From an uncultured Eubacteriales bacterium (lineage in GTDB: Bacteria; Bacillota; Clostridia; Oscillospirales; Oscillospiraceae), in contig UQWH01000063.1 of NCBI GenBank assembly GCA_900544705.1, positions 1-11,423 of the forward strand: a stretch of 11,423 bases of DNA. The letters are read 5' to 3'. Shown here piece after piece: positions 4,706 through 11,423 of the stretch. The translations under genes and the position numbers were made by a program. The notes beneath the pieces were generated by a model. It had not been told where the DNA came from. It made no database searches and worked only from the letters and a program-made list of their open reading frames with translations. Positions within the stretch are counted from its first letter, which is position 1; each line of letters starts with the position of its first letter.

Positions 4706-6712
4706 TCAAAGCAGCAGCAGGATAAAAGAGACAAACTCCGACAAAATCACCCACAAAAACTGGAACAGTGCAATGTGAAGCGGCGAGGCGGTGCCGCCAG
4801 CGTCCCAGAACAGGAGCAGCGCGCAGAGGATAACACCAAAGAAACCCGCGGCAAGATTCAGAACGGTCAGCGTGAGTGTGGTCGAGTAAAGGCTTTGCCC
4901 TGCGGCGACCGTAGAGGCGAAGGTGCCGAAGGTGTCCTTGACGACCAGTGCACCCTGCCAGGTGGTGCTGCCGAGCTCCGCGGAGGCGTAGCGCAGGCGG
5001 GCGGAATAGGGCGGGAAGACCAGACGCTGTGTCGGAACCTCGTATTTTGCGGCGATCAGTTCCGGCGTGATCAGAAAGTCCCTTGTTGCCAGAACGACAT
5101 TCAGCTTGGATTTTGCCAGCACCGCGCGCAGACCGAGCCGCGCCGAACGGGTGGGCTTGTACTTCAGCGCGAAAACGCCGGCCAGCTCGCCGCCGATGGA
5201 AACATAGACCGCCAGACGTACTTTTGTTCCGGCAGGCATATGTACGCCCATGCTCTGCATGAAGGGCAGGGAACCGACAAGGACGATGTCGCCCGCGATC
5301 TCCGCGCCGATGCCGCCTGCGTCATAGATCTTGTGCGAGGCGGCCTGAAAATGCTTCCCGAACTGTGCTTCCAGGAGAGATTCAAATACCGGCGTCAGCG
5401 GACTTTCACAGGCCTGCAGCGCGGCAAGGGCATAGCCGATGACCTTGGCTGCGGGATAGGATGCGTAGAGCTTCATGCCATTGGAGCGGATGCCCTCAAT
5501 GGGGAAAAGATCGCCGTCGCGCAGCAGAATGGTGTGCTTGCCGCTGAAGATCCCGGCGCCGTACCAGCCGCACAGCGCGCCATGAATCTTGCTCAGCCGC
5601 TCTGCCAGAACGTGGAACGGACGGGCAAAGGAGAGAAGCCCGGCACAGGGGGTCGCGCCAAGCAGAAGAAGCGTCCAGCCGTGCAGGAAGCTCGTGTGGC
5701 CGCTGCGGGCAAAGATGACGGCGGCAGCCAGCGTCCCGGCGAGCAGAATGGTGGAATAGATGTAGAAGAGCGTCTGCGCAGCGTCCGGCTGTTCCAGCTC
5801 ACCGCAGAAGACGGTGCGGTCGCCCGTATCGCAGCGCAGAGCGCTGTCCTCCAGACCGGAGATCCGGCAGATGCCCATGGGGTGCTCAATGGAGCAGACG
5901 GTTCGGAGCGTGGAGAACATCCCGCGGCGGTACAGGACCAATGCGCGGAAAAGAAAATAGAGCAGCAGATTTCCGGGAGCGCAGTAGGATGTTTTTGATA
6001 CAAAAGCATCCGCGACGCATAATATGACCGAGAGAATTCCTAGTGTGAACAGACTGATGCGCAGGCGAAAGAAATCGCGGACAGCACGAATCACCACGTC
6101 AAATGCCAGAAGCAGCGAAAGGACCAGCAGCCCGGCGGAAAGCCACACCGGCAGATTGGCGGGCAGACGCTGCATCACGGCGGGGAAGTACTCGCCGCAC
6201 AGCAGAAGGAGAAAATTGACAACGCAGAGGAAGCCGGTCAGGCCGAGACGAAGCCCGGTGCTGCCCAGAGCCGTACGGTATTTTTCCAGCAGCTCCTGCG
6301 CCGTCGGGGGCGGCGGAGCTTCCGGTGCAACCTTCACAGGGACAGGACGCTTGCGCGCGGCGCGCGGCGCTTCCGGTTCTTCTCTTCCGGGAAGCGGCGG
6401 CTGTACGGGCGGCTTTGGCTGCCAGACGGATGCGCGCGGGGGTGTTTGCGCTGCCTGTTCAGGTGAGGACTGGGGCGGCGCGGCAGCTTCATCGGCTTTC
6501 TGCGGTTCCGGCGTGTGGGGAATGGACTTGTCCGATGCCGCCGTTTGCGGCGGTTCCGGTTCGACCGGCTGCACGGGCGCTTCCGACGCTTTTTCCGTCG
6601 GCGCGGACGGCTTACTGCCAAATTCTTCCAGAATATCCTCCAGCGTGAACTCCGGCATCGCCGGTTCCGCCGGAACGGAGGTATTCACTTGTTCCGGCTT
6701 GCGATGCCTCAT
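4706..6712 (-). CDS. Membrane protein with a degenerate P-type ATPase fold (pseudo-ATPase), function unknown
   Basis: A 668-residue protein that I do not recognise as a named family. Residues 1-140 are Pro/Ala/Glu-rich and probably disordered. Hydrophobic segments follow near 155-172, 188-208, 218-237 and 247-262, a short loop (267-311), segments near 313-335 and 343-363, a cytosolic part (about 370-595), and a final pair near 612-635 and 645-668. This is the P1B (heavy-metal) ATPase plan. LLLGATPCAGLL (349-360) sits where the CPC membrane motif belongs. TILLRDGDLFP (394-404) sits where DKTGTLT belongs but lacks its aspartate context. SPLTPVFESLL (437-447), VLVGSLPFM (477-485), VYVSIGGELAGVFAL (502-516) and NVVLATRD (538-545) echo the HP, N-domain and TGD regions. 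TGES and GDGxND are absent. Catalysis is unlikely. It starts 5 bp after rlmB, with AGAGG 9 bp before the ATG. Confidence 0.75.
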   Translation of the reverse strand: MRHRKPEQVNTSVPAEPAMPEFTLEDILEEFGSKPSAPTEKASEAPVQPVEPEPPQTAASDKSIPHTPEPQKADEAAAPPQSSPEQAAQTPPRASVWQPKPPVQPPLPGREEPEAPRAARKRPVPVKVAPEAPPPPTAQELLEKYRTALGSTGLRLGLTGFLCVVNFLLLLCGEYFPAVMQRLPANLPVWLSAGLLVLSLLLAFDVVIRAVRDFFRLRISLFTLGILSVILCVADAFVSKTSYCAPGNLLLYFLFRALVLYRRGMFSTLRTVCSIEHPMGICRISGLEDSALRCDTGDRTVFCGELEQPDAAQTLFYIYSTILLAGTLAAAVIFARSGHTSFLHGWTLLLLGATPCAGLLSFARPFHVLAERLSKIHGALCGWYGAGIFSGKHTILLRDGDLFPIEGIRSNGMKLYASYPAAKVIGYALAALQACESPLTPVFESLLEAQFGKHFQAASHKIYDAGGIGAEIAGDIVLVGSLPFMQSMGVHMPAGTKVRLAVYVSIGGELAGVFALKYKPTRSARLGLRAVLAKSKLNVVLATRDFLITPELIAAKYEVPTQRLVFPPYSARLRYASAELGSTTWQGALVVKDTFGTFASTVAAGQSLYSTTLTLTVLNLAAGFFGVILCALLLFWDAGGTASPLHIALFQFLWVILSEFVSFILLLL

Positions 6713-6717
6713 AGAAA

Positions 6718-7491
6718 TTATCCTCTCTGCCTGACGGCTTCGTAGAGCAGAATGGCCGCCGCTGCGGAGGCGTTCAGGGATGAAATGCGGCCCTTCATGG
6801 GAATACTGACCTTGAAATCACAGCTATCGGCGACGATGCGGCTCATACCGACGCCCTCATTGCCGATCACGATGGCCGCCGGGCCCTTCAGATCGGCGGA
6901 ATAGAGGGGGACAGCGCCGTCGGCTGCGGTGCCGAAGATCCAGACGCCGCGCTGCTTGAGCTCGCGGATGGCGGCGGTGAGATTGGCCACACGCGCCACG
7001 GGCATATATTCCACCGCACCGGCGGAGGCCTTGCCGACCACGGCGGTCAGACCGACGCTGCGCCGCTTGGGGATGATCACGCCGTGCGCGCCGGCGCACT
7101 CCGCGGTTCGCAGGATCGCACCCAGATTGTGCGGGTCGGACAGCTCGTCGCACAGGACGATGAGCGGCGCTTCGCCCTTTGCCTCTGCGGCGGCGAGAAT
7201 ATCGTCTATCGTCGCATAGTCGTGGACGGCGACGGAGGCCATGATGCCCTGATGCGCACCGGTCTGGCTCATCTCGTTCAGCTTCCTGCGGTCGATTCGC
7301 ACAACGACGGCTCCGGCCTCCTTGGCCATTGCCGCCAGACGGCCCAGCGCGCGGTCGGTGTCGCCGTCGGCAAGAAAGACCTTGTTGATGGTGCGGCCGC
7401 TGCGGATGGCTTCCGTCACGGCGTTGCGGCCTTCGATCATATCCTCCGCGGGCGCGGGAGCGTCCTTTTTGAATTCTTTCTCGTTTTTCAT
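6718..7491 (-). CDS. rlmB: 23S rRNA (guanosine-2'-O-)-methyltransferase RlmB (TrmH/SpoU family)
   Basis: A SAM-dependent ribose methyltransferase of the SPOUT class, expected to methylate the 2'-OH of G2251 in the 23S rRNA peptidyl-transferase P loop. The 257 residues include the N-terminal substrate-binding domain (IEGRNAVTEAIRSG, 19-32; GAHQGIMA, 78-85) and the three SpoU motifs: NLGAILRTA (122-130), IVIGNEGVGM (207-216) and SIPMKGRISSLNAS (229-242), which form the trefoil-knot SAM site. Length and the N-terminal GRN..EA motif fit RlmB rather than TrmH; the related TrmL is shorter. The ATG follows GGAG at 5 bp. It leads a unit with the pseudo-ATPase gene downstream (5 bp gap) and is divergent from ftsH. 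It is not next to cysS or mrnC, its common partners in Firmicutes. Confidence 0.93.
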   Translation of the reverse strand: MKNEKEFKKDAPAPAEDMIEGRNAVTEAIRSGRTINKVFLADGDTDRALGRLAAMAKEAGAVVVRIDRRKLNEMSQTGAHQGIMASVAVHDYATIDDILAAAEAKGEAPLIVLCDELSDPHNLGAILRTAECAGAHGVIIPKRRSVGLTAVVGKASAGAVEYMPVARVANLTAAIRELKQRGVWIFGTAADGAVPLYSADLKGPAAIVIGNEGVGMSRIVADSCDFKVSIPMKGRISSLNASAAAAILLYEAVRQRG

Positions 7492-7529
7492 AAAAACTCC
7501 AGCCTTGTAATAGAATATATATTTTCGTT

Positions 7530-7558
7530 ATTATAGCAAAAAAAATCGCAGGTTACAA
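7530..7558 (-). promoter_or_regulatory. Promoter of the rlmB unit
   Basis: On the minus strand TTGTAA (7553-7558) lies 17 bp from a perfect TATAAT (7530-7535), in the 191-bp divergent gap shared with ftsH. An A/T run fills the spacer. Transcription would begin near 7523 and cover rlmB and the pseudo-ATPase gene. Confidence 0.75.
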
Positions 7559-7618
7559 CAGGCAGCTTTGAATTCTCGAAATTCATAGAAAATTTACAGC
7601 GCGGTGATACACTTTTCA

Positions 7619-7647
7619 TTGCGCAAAAGGGAAAAATATGCTATGAT
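7619..7647 (+). promoter_or_regulatory. Promoter of the ftsH-mscS operon
   Basis: TTGCGC (7619-7624) is 17 bp from TATGAT (7642-7647) on the + strand; the -10 matches 5 of 6 consensus bases, the -35 only 3. A small palindrome, GAATT-5-AATTC (7570-7584), lies about 35 bp upstream of the -35 box and could be an operator for either divergent unit, but it is short enough to be chance. I see no CIRCE-type heat-shock operator. Confidence 0.55.
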
Positions 7648-7682
7648 TCTATCGAAAAAATTTGCCGGAGGGAGGAAAATCC

Positions 7683-9599
7683 ATGGCAAATCAAGATCCG
7701 AAACGCCGGCCTGAAAACGAAAACAACAACAGGTCGAAGCCTTCTATTCTGTGGCTCATCATCGCGGTACTCATCGTGACGATCCTCGGAAACCAGTTCG
7801 TCAATTTCCTTCGCTCGTCGCGGCAGGAAGAGGTCACCTATGATGTTTTCCTGGACAAGCTCGACGACGGAGAGATCAGTCAGGTGCAGATTGAAGAAGA
7901 CCGCATCGACTTTATTCTGAAAAAGGATGACGATTCCCGCCTGAAAACGGTGTATTATACCGGGATCCTGCCCAATGTTGACCTTACGCCCGTTGTGCAA
8001 CAGCTCAAGAGCAGCGGCGTGAAGTTCAGCGGGGAGATCGTTGAGCAGAGCTCCATGATCTTCTCGTGGCTGCTGTTCCCGCTGCTGCTCTTCTTTGGCC
8101 TGAGCCTGCTCGGCCGGCTGCTCATGGCCAGAAACGGCGGTGACGTCGGAGGCTTCGGCGGCATCGGCAATATCGGCAAGAACAAGGCCAAGGTCTATAT
8201 GGAAAAGGAAACCGGCGTGACCTTCAAGGACGTCGCCGGTCAGGACGAGGCAAAGGAGTCCTTACAGGAGATCATCGATTTTCTGCACAACCCGAAAAAG
8301 TACACGGCCATCGGCGCAAAGCTGCCGAAGGGCGCGCTGCTCGTCGGATCTCCCGGCACCGGCAAGACCCTGCTTGCTAAGGCGGTCGCGGGCGAGGCGC
8401 ACGTGCCGTTCTTCTCCATCTCCGGCTCGGACTTCGTGGAGATGTTCGTCGGCGTCGGCGCGAGCCGCGTGCGCGACCTGTTCAAGGAAGCCTCCAAGGT
8501 CGCTCCCGCCATCATCTTCATCGACGAGATCGATGCCATCGGCCGCAGCCGCGACTCCAAGTTCGGCGGCAACGACGAGCGCGAGCAGACGCTCAATCAG
8601 CTCCTTGCCGAGATCGACGGCTTCGATTCCTCCAAGGGCGTGGTCATCCTCGCGGCGACGAACCGTCCGGAAATTCTGGACAAGGCGCTGCTGCGTGCGG
8701 GTCGTTTTGACCGCCGCATCGTGGTCGACCGCCCGAATCTGGAGGGCCGCTACCAGACCCTTCTGGTGCATACGCGCAATATCAAGCTGGCAGAGGATGT
8801 CGACCTGAAAAAGATCGCGCAGGCGACGGCCGGTGCGGTCGGCGCAGACCTTGCCAATCTGGTCAATGAGGCGGCGCTGCGCGCCGTGCGCCACGGCCGC
8901 CAGATGGTCAATCAGGAGGATCTGCTGGTGTCCTTTGAAACCGTCATTGCGGGTACCGAAAAGAAGGGCACCGTCCTGACGGACATCGAAAAGCGAATCG
9001 TGGCTTACCATGAGGTCGGCCACGCACTGGTCGCCGCGCTGCGCAAGCACAGCCAGCCGGTGTCCAAGATCACGATCGTGCCGCACACCTCCGGCGCGCT
9101 GGGTTACACCATGCAGATGCCGGAGGAGGAGAAATATCTCAACTCCAAGGAAGAGCTTCTTGTCCAGCTCCAGACATTGCTCGGTGGCCGCGCTGCGGAG
9201 CAGACGGTCTTCGGTATCCAGACGACGGGTGCCGCCAACGACATCCAGCGCGCGACCGACCTTGCCCGTAAGATGGTCACGCAGTTCGGCATGAGCGACA
9301 AGATCGGCCTGATGACGCTGACCAGCGGCGGCAACGAATACCTCGACGGTCAGTCCTATATGGACTGCGCGCAGAGTACGGCCGCGGATGCGGACAGCGA
9401 GATCCACAAGCTGCTCGACCACTGCTATGAGGATGCCAAGAAGCTGCTGCGTGAAAACCGTGCGCTGCTGGACGAGATTTCTCTCTACCTTCTGCAAAAG
9501 GAAACGATCACGGGCGACGAGCTGATGGCCTATGTCAATGCCGACAGCCACCGCCTGCCCGCGCCCGAGGGCGCTGCGTCCACGGAGGCCGAACAATGA
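7683..9599 (+). CDS. ftsH: ATP-dependent zinc metalloprotease FtsH
   Basis: A membrane-anchored AAA+ protease that extracts and degrades misassembled membrane proteins and some soluble regulators as a hexamer. The 638 residues show TM1 (about 22-43), an extracytoplasmic domain (44-126), TM2 (127-148), Walker A GSPGTGKT (222-229; Ser for the usual Pro), the pore loop FVG (255-257), Walker B IIFIDEID (277-284), the second region of homology ending in RAGRFDRR (338-345), the zinc site HEVGH (443-447) and D520 as the likely third ligand. The start is the ATG at 7683, since GGAGG sits 7 bp upstream; an earlier TTG at 7662 would lie inside the leader. The tail after 625 is short and acidic. It overlaps mscS by 4 bp. 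It lacks the tilS-hpt neighbours of the usual Firmicutes ftsH locus, so a second copy elsewhere is possible. Confidence 0.97.
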   Translation: MANQDPKRRPENENNNRSKPSILWLIIAVLIVTILGNQFVNFLRSSRQEEVTYDVFLDKLDDGEISQVQIEEDRIDFILKKDDDSRLKTVYYTGILPNVDLTPVVQQLKSSGVKFSGEIVEQSSMIFSWLLFPLLLFFGLSLLGRLLMARNGGDVGGFGGIGNIGKNKAKVYMEKETGVTFKDVAGQDEAKESLQEIIDFLHNPKKYTAIGAKLPKGALLVGSPGTGKTLLAKAVAGEAHVPFFSISGSDFVEMFVGVGASRVRDLFKEASKVAPAIIFIDEIDAIGRSRDSKFGGNDEREQTLNQLLAEIDGFDSSKGVVILAATNRPEILDKALLRAGRFDRRIVVDRPNLEGRYQTLLVHTRNIKLAEDVDLKKIAQATAGAVGADLANLVNEAALRAVRHGRQMVNQEDLLVSFETVIAGTEKKGTVLTDIEKRIVAYHEVGHALVAALRKHSQPVSKITIVPHTSGALGYTMQMPEEEKYLNSKEELLVQLQTLLGGRAAEQTVFGIQTTGAANDIQRATDLARKMVTQFGMSDKIGLMTLTSGGNEYLDGQSYMDCAQSTAADADSEIHKLLDHCYEDAKKLLRENRALLDEISLYLLQKETITGDELMAYVNADSHRLPAPEGAASTEAEQ

Positions 9600-10393
9600 A
9601 CTGGCAGGAGATCAAGAGCTTCTTTGCGTCCCTGACGCTTCAGAAGCTGGTTCCGGCGATCCTGATCCTTGTCGTCGGCATCATTCTGGTCAAACTGCTT
9701 CTGAAGCTCTTTGACCGCGGGCTGGCCCGCTCCAAGCTCGACCGGACGATGTTTTCCTTTATCCGCACGGTGATGCGGGTGCTGCTGTACTTGCTTCTGG
9801 TGCTGATCGCGGCAAGCTCTCTCGGCATCGACGTCAGCTCTCTGGTCGCGCTCGTCAGCGTGGTCTCTCTGGCGATCTCACTGGCGGTGCAGAACGCGCT
9901 TTCCAATGTGGTCGGCAGTATTTCGCTGCTGGCCACGCATCCCTTCCATGTGGGCGATTATATTGAGATCGGCAGCGATGCCGGTACGGTGGAGGAGATC
10001 ACCATGTCCTACACCAAGATCGCCACGCCGGACGGAAAGCGCATTTACATCCCCAACAGCGACGCGGCATCCGCGCGGATCTGCAACTACTCCGCGGAGG
10101 GGAAGCGCCGCATTGACCTGTACATGACCGCGTCCTATGCGGACGCGACCGAGAGGGTAAAAAGCGCCATTCTGACGGCCGCATCGCGCGTGGAGCGTCT
10201 GGAGGACACGGAGCCGGTCGTCTATCTCAGCGAGTTCCTGGACAGCAGCGTGCAGTATTATTTGCAGCTCTGGGTGAAAAGCGAAAACTATTTTGCAGTA
10301 AAGTTTGTGCTCAATGAGGAGATCCGCCGCGAATTTGACGCGCAGGGGATCACCATTCCGTTCCCGCAGCTGGAAGTCCGGGTAGAAAAATAG
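9596..10393 (+). CDS. Small-conductance mechanosensitive channel, MscS family
   Basis: A heptameric inner-membrane channel that opens under membrane tension to release solutes in hypo-osmotic shock. The 265 residues give three helices as in E. coli MscS: TM1 about 18-39, TM2 59-76 and the pore helix TM3 83-113, with the small-residue face and the AVQNALSNVVGS kink. HPFHVGDYIEI (115-125) opens the beta domain, G130-TVEEI follows, and ITIPFPQLEV (252-261) is the family C-terminal motif. Its ATG overlaps the ftsH stop as ATGA, and GGAGG (9584-9588) lies inside the ftsH 3' end at 7 bp spacing, so translation is probably coupled. A strong terminator closes the operon. The family is secure; whether it gates like MscS or like a YggB/YnaI-type channel cannot be told. 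Confidence 0.94.
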   Translation: MNWQEIKSFFASLTLQKLVPAILILVVGIILVKLLLKLFDRGLARSKLDRTMFSFIRTVMRVLLYLLLVLIAASSLGIDVSSLVALVSVVSLAISLAVQNALSNVVGSISLLATHPFHVGDYIEIGSDAGTVEEITMSYTKIATPDGKRIYIPNSDAASARICNYSAEGKRRIDLYMTASYADATERVKSAILTAASRVERLEDTEPVVYLSEFLDSSVQYYLQLWVKSENYFAVKFVLNEEIRREFDAQGITIPFPQLEVRVEK

Positions 10394-10436
10394 AAAAATG
10401 CGGCCTCTGTTCCATAGGAGCAGAGGCCGTTTTTTT
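10394..10436. terminator. Bidirectional terminator between mscS and the Cys-rich gene
   Basis: CGGCCTCTG (10401-10409) pairs perfectly with CAGAGGCCG (10421-10429) around an 11-base loop, with seven T residues after it (10430-10436) on the + strand and AAAAA before it (10394-10398), which acts as the U run in the opposite direction. It starts right after the mscS stop and ends 4 bases before the stop of the convergent gene, so it serves both. Confidence 0.93.
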
Positions 10437-10439
10437 GCA

Positions 10440-11255
10440 TCAGCTGCCGCAGGGGCAGCCGCCGCTGTCCTGACAATTGCAGGAAGAGCCGTCCGGGAAA
10501 AAGGCGCGGACCGGGAAGTCGATGCGGCTGAACAGCTCGCAGGGATCTTCCTCGCAGCAGTCGTCGTCGCAGCATTCGCGCTTCGGCATGCAGTATTCCA
10601 GAATGGGAATGGAAAGCTGGGTGTCGCGCTCCAGACGAACGGTGGAAAACTGTCCGATCGTGACGTAGAGCCGCTTGGATTCGCCGGTGAGCACCAGATC
10701 TTCGCCGAAGCACTCCTTGATAGAAGTCGGAATGTCGGTCAGCTCCGTTTCGCAGCGGTGGCAGTCGCAGACCTCGCGGACCTTTCCGGCGAGGATCATC
10801 GGGTCGAGCACCTCGACAATCGCGACGGGACGGTCGCTGTGCAGCATCGCGTCGGCGCTGGGGATGCCGTCGGTGCTGCGGAAGCTCTTGGCCTTGCCGC
10901 AGCCGCCGTAGAGCACGACGCGCTTGGAGAAGATGGCAAGCCCCGTGATGGTCGTCGGGCGGGTGCCGCCCAGAATGGCGTCGCCGATGATGCGGTAATA
11001 GAATGTGATGTCGATGGCGTAGTAGCCGCGCTTGTAGCGCAGCGCATCCACATCCACGTCCGCGAACAGCAGCTCCGCGCAGCGGGTCTTTGCGCCGGTG
11101 GAGCGGTTCAGAACGGCTTGGGATTCGGTGGTGAGATAGACGCGCAGATCGTCCACGCAATCCTTGTCAAGGCAGGAGTCTACGATCTGGTTCGTATGGA
11201 TGCAGGCCGAGCGGGAATCACCACAGACGGCCGGATCGGTGCTTTTGTCTGCCAT
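10440..11255 (-). CDS. Conserved-looking cysteine-rich protein of unknown function
   Basis: I cannot name this 271-residue protein. It has 20 cysteines (about 7%), no signal peptide and no membrane segment. The N-terminal part has ACIHTNQIVDSCLDKDC (17-33) then EDLRVYL-like VDDLRVYL (34-41); a strand-rich middle follows (YYAIDITFYYRI, 79-90; ITGLAIFSKRVVLYG, 103-117). A CxCxxC cluster lies at 163-168 (CDCHRC), then CC pairs at 228-229 and 233-234, and a Cys/Gly/Ser-rich tail (C259, C261, C267, C269). I recall related unnamed proteins in clostridia, which is memory, not a search. Metal binding or disulfide cross-linking, for instance in a spore layer, are inferences. The start is the ATG at 11255 behind AGGAGG at 7 bp; a longer frame to 11339 crosses the promoter. 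Confidence 0.85.
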   Translation of the reverse strand: MADKSTDPAVCGDSRSACIHTNQIVDSCLDKDCVDDLRVYLTTESQAVLNRSTGAKTRCAELLFADVDVDALRYKRGYYAIDITFYYRIIGDAILGGTRPTTITGLAIFSKRVVLYGGCGKAKSFRSTDGIPSADAMLHSDRPVAIVEVLDPMILAGKVREVCDCHRCETELTDIPTSIKECFGEDLVLTGESKRLYVTIGQFSTVRLERDTQLSIPILEYCMPKRECCDDDCCEEDPCELFSRIDFPVRAFFPDGSSCNCQDSGGCPCGS

Positions 11256-11276
11256 AAGAAAACCTCCTGTTAAGAG

Positions 11277-11338
11277 TGTGAAAAGCAGAAAAATGCTTTC
11301 ACAACATAGTATGCCGCTGCCCGCGGAATGTGAAAGCA
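11277..11338. repeat. Three copies of a TGTGAAAGCA element flanking the promoter of the Cys-rich gene
   Basis: TGTGAAAGCA occurs at 11329-11338 over the -35 box, as its complement TGCTTTCACA at 11294-11303 at the expected transcription start, and with one extra A as TGTGAAAAGCA at 11277-11287. The last two form an inverted repeat with a 6-base loop (11288-11293). They could be operator half-sites for a repressor, or the inner pair could form a hairpin at the very 5' end of the mRNA that stabilises it. Confidence 0.6.
11306..11334 (-). promoter_or_regulatory. Promoter of the Cys-rich gene
   Basis: On the minus strand TTCACA (11329-11334, 5 of 6 to consensus) lies 17 bp from TACTAT (11306-11311). 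The start would be near 11299. The same bases also fit a mother-cell sigma-E layout: TCACATT, 13 bp, CATACTAT. The two readings cannot be separated here. Confidence 0.6.
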
Positions 11339-11339
11339 A

Positions 11340-11367
11340 GCCGTGGATTCCGATTGGAATCCACGGC
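11340..11367 (-). terminator. Perfect 12-bp stem-loop, possible terminator of a gene beyond the right edge
   Basis: The arms 11340-11351 and 11356-11367 are perfectly complementary around a 4-base loop. On the minus strand the stem is followed by TTGCTTTC, a broken T run; on the + strand no T run follows. It lies just upstream of the Cys-rich gene promoter, where the end of an upstream minus-strand gene would fall. No gene is identifiable in the remaining 56 bases, which hold a CCGAAA/TTTCGG mini-hairpin (11394-11406) and an SD-like GGAGGG (11405-11410). Confidence 0.45.
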
Positions 11368-11423
11368 TCCAGACTGTCAAAAAACCTATCCAGCCGAAAG
11401 TTTCGGAGGGAAGAATAGTGTGA

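Noticed and set aside
4689..4708. A run of seven T on the minus strand after the pseudo-ATPase stop codon as a terminator
   Set aside because: The only preceding stem, in GAGATTCTC, is 3-4 bp with an impossible or tiny loop. How this transcript ends before the EF-G-like gene promoter is unclear.
4775..5998. A 407-codon + strand frame opposite the pseudo-ATPase gene
   Set aside because: I weighed it because the minus-strand protein is unfamiliar, but that one has membrane helices, P-type ATPase echoes, a ribosome binding site and an operon partner; this one has a hydrophilic Gln/Arg-rich product with none of these.
7570..7584. GAATT-CTCGA-AATTC palindrome between rlmB and ftsH as an operator
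   Set aside because: Five-base arms in an AT-rich gap are easily chance, and it overlaps no promoter box. It is mentioned only in the ftsH promoter entry.
8262..9596. A 444-codon open frame antisense to ftsH
   Set aside because: ftsH is certain on the other strand from many catalytic motifs, and the antisense product resembles nothing.
11405..11423. GGAGGG followed by GTG at the right edge as the start of a + strand gene
   Set aside because: The GTG at 11418 is followed directly by TGA, and any start beyond the edge would be too far from the SD-like run to judge.

Overview
This is an 11.4 kb stretch of chromosome, most likely from a GC-rich Clostridia species of the Oscillospiraceae/Ruminococcaceae type (the gut-associated Oscillibacter, Flavonifractor and Intestinimonas kind). 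The evidence is a GC content near 60% in the coding regions, purine-rich AGGAGG-type ribosome binding sites, clear TTGaca/TATAAT promoters in short AT-rich gaps, a eukaryote-like branched-chain aminotransferase, an EF-G-2-type elongation factor, and a Cys-rich protein of a type I loosely associate with clostridia. The genus assignment is inference.

Layout from left to right. (1) The 3' end of an aldo/keto reductase (+) runs into a terminator and converges on ilvE (-). (2) Positions 1403-2238 are an AT-richer pocket. It holds the ilvE promoter, a cluster of TGCA-centred inverted repeats, a terminator and one Nudix hydrolase gene (-) with a damaged Nudix box. (3) A tRNA-Arg(CCG) gene (-) has its own promoter and terminator. 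(4) A fusA-like EF-G-2 gene (-) has a strong promoter and a textbook terminator. (5) A two-gene unit (-) consists of rlmB, a 23S rRNA ribose methyltransferase, followed 5 bp later by a 668-residue membrane protein. That protein looks like a catalytically dead relative of heavy-metal P-type ATPases and is the most unusual gene here. (6) Divergent from rlmB, ftsH and a small mscS-type channel gene overlap by 4 bp (+) and end in a strong bidirectional terminator. (7) Convergent with them is a 20-cysteine protein of unknown function (-). Its promoter is decorated by three copies of a TGTGAAAGCA element.

Most genes are ordinary housekeeping: translation (tRNA-Arg, EF-G-like GTPase, RlmB), amino acid metabolism (IlvE), membrane protein quality control (FtsH) and osmotic safety (MscS). 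There is no phage, CRISPR array, insertion sequence or recognisable defence cassette. The points worth a second look are the pseudo-P-type ATPase coupled to rlmB, the Cys-rich protein with its repeat-bearing promoter, the degenerate Nudix gene beside the tRNA, and the repeat cluster upstream of ilvE. For the EF-G-like gene, ftsH and the Cys-rich gene I chose internal starts, because the longest open frames run back over visible promoters or ribosome binding sites.
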